Assembly: GCA_029936425.1 (NCBI GenBank)
Contig: JAPYSU010000008.1
Span: 75,469 to 139,468, forward strand
Origin: Litorimonas sp.
Lineage (GTDB): Bacteria; Pseudomonadota; Alphaproteobacteria; Caulobacterales; Maricaulaceae
Direction: 5' to 3'
DNA length: 64,000 nucleotides
Shown piece by piece: positions 63,427 through 64,000 of this stretch (its first letter is position 1; every line of letters starts with the position of its first letter). The notes below the pieces were generated by a model that ran no database searches, was not told the DNA's origin, and saw only the letters and a program-made list of their open reading frames with translations. The translations under genes and the position numbers were made by a program.

Positions 63427-63717
63427 TTAATCATCAAATTCCAACACAATCTCTTTCCAATCTGGATTATGTTTCTCAATCGTGTTGATTTTCCATTGGC
63501 GTGGCCATCCCTTCATGGTTTTCTCACGTTAAATAGCGTCGGTGACTAAGTCGAAACGGTCAAACCAGACCAAACGGATCACGTCGAAATCTGCTGTGAA
63601 GCCTTCGTTTTGTTTTTCTTTATGCTCGCGGAGACGTTCACCCAGATTATTAGTGACGCCAAGATATATAGCTCCGTTTTTTCGGTTACAGAGGAGATAA
63701 ACGTAGCCATAGCGCAT
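63427..63717 (-). pseudogene. GIY-YIG endonuclease gene with in-frame stop
   Basis: Reads MRYGYVYLLCNRKNGAIYLG, the GIY-YIG start, then the GVTNNLGERLREH motif with conserved Arg. A TAA at 63529-63531 follows VTDAI, but the same frame continues as REKTMKGWPRQWKINTIEKH to NPDWKEIVLEFDD and a natural stop at 63427. This is the normal end of the roughly 95-residue YhbQ/UPF0213-like single-domain family. One codon has become a stop, so the catalytic N-terminal part may still be made. Such genes are often multicopy in Alphaproteobacteria. Confidence 0.9.
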
Positions 63718-63731
63718 AGCCGTAAAATGCA

Positions 63732-63767
63732 GGAGATGGATTACAAGAACAAGGTCTTGTAATGACG
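63732..63767 (+). repeat. 36-bp palindromic repeat, right copy
   Basis: Inverted partner of 63361-63396. Stem ATTACAAGA/TCTTGTAAT around ACAAGG: the changed base pair (G-C in the left copy, A-T here) is compensatory. It lies 14 bp outside the GIY-YIG start codon. Confidence 0.85.
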
Positions 63768-63894
63768 AAAGAATAATTCAAGCATTTTCATTTTAAATCC
63801 CCGTCCCCACTTATCCCGCCAAAAACCCCAAAATTCCCAATCCCTTACAGAAAATCGACGAGATAGATCCTCGCTTTGCATTTCCGTGCTAATT

Positions 63895-64000
63895 TCAAAC
63901 TCGTTCTTTTGTTCATGGACAGGTAGACGTCACCTACCGGAGCAAGGGACAGCGAGGTTGAGCATCGGGTGGTGACACATCCGACTGTGCCGGGCCACCG
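63895..64000 (+). ncRNA. Second copy of the structured RNA element (cut by window edge)
   Basis: Aligns without gaps to 5944-6049 with 80 of 106 identities. Substitutions are concentrated in two hairpin stems whose pairing is kept, while the loops (CGTCA, GTGACA) and the segments GGACAGCGAGGTTGAGCA and CTGTGCCGGGCCACCG are unchanged. The window ends inside the element; the downstream half seen at 6101-6181 would lie beyond 64000. Confidence 0.6.

Noticed and set aside
1..64000. CRISPR arrays, rRNA genes, prophage or integrase genes
   Set aside because: No regularly spaced direct repeats, rRNA-like sequence, or phage/integrase motifs were seen.

Overview
The window reads as part of an alphaproteobacterial chromosome. 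The evidence is the family mix: TonB-dependent receptors with VTARR-type plugs, S9 peptidases, a full-length alphaproteobacterial-type dCTP deaminase, ApaG, and a tRNA-Arg gene with encoded CCA. A Caulobacterales/Hyphomonadaceae-like lineage is a guess. The sequence falls into three parts.

(1) Left, 1-6.7 kb: a polymorphic-toxin locus. A large RHS protein, open at the left edge, ends in a GIY-YIG/URI-type nuclease tip and is followed without a gap by a likely immunity gene. Next comes a second, short RHS cassette (signal peptide, terminal core, different tip) with a small two-helix membrane gene after it. Both cassettes end in the same 107-bp repeat. From about 5.92 to 6.18 kb lies a non-coding, strongly structured element. 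Its 5' half (106 bp) recurs without gaps at the right end of the window, with compensatory changes in two hairpins and constant, mutually complementary loops. Every non-Watson-Crick pair is G-U on the + strand. I read it as an undescribed structured RNA or RNA-like repeat, and it is the most interesting thing here.

(2) Middle, about 6.75-51.3 kb: a catabolic island of 44 genes. It abuts the 3' end of tRNA-Arg(ACG), and a 12-bp copy of that tRNA end lies at its far left, so it looks like a tRNA-integrated island. No integrase is visible. It encodes two TonB receptors, an esterase, a P450, three Rieske oxygenase alpha subunits each beside an MDR reductase, one Rieske ferredoxin and one FAD-dependent ferredoxin reductase. 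It also has nine SDRs, four MDR reductases, an acyl-CoA synthetase, three acyl-CoA dehydrogenases, and an APH-like kinase that with one of them suggests a split ACAD10/11 system. Further genes encode a 2-oxoacid dehydrogenase E1 with a free lipoyl domain, a thiolase-like/DUF35 pair resembling steroid side-chain aldolases, NTF2-like proteins, a ThuA-like protein and one LuxR-type regulator. The likely job is uptake and oxidative breakdown of a large hydrophobic, possibly polycyclic (steroid- or terpenoid-like) compound. The substrate cannot be read from sequence.

(3) Right, 51.3-64 kb: visibly more GC-rich, ordinary chromosomal genes. They are a P1/DmpA peptidase, a Wzm/Wzt-like ABC exporter with a coiled-coil membrane protein and a radical SAM protein, two tandem S9 peptidases, dcd, apaG and an aldo/keto reductase. 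At the edge sits a small GIY-YIG gene broken by an in-frame stop and bracketed by inverted 36-bp palindromic repeats, followed by the second copy of the structured element. No CRISPR array, rRNA, phage genes or classical IS transposase were seen.
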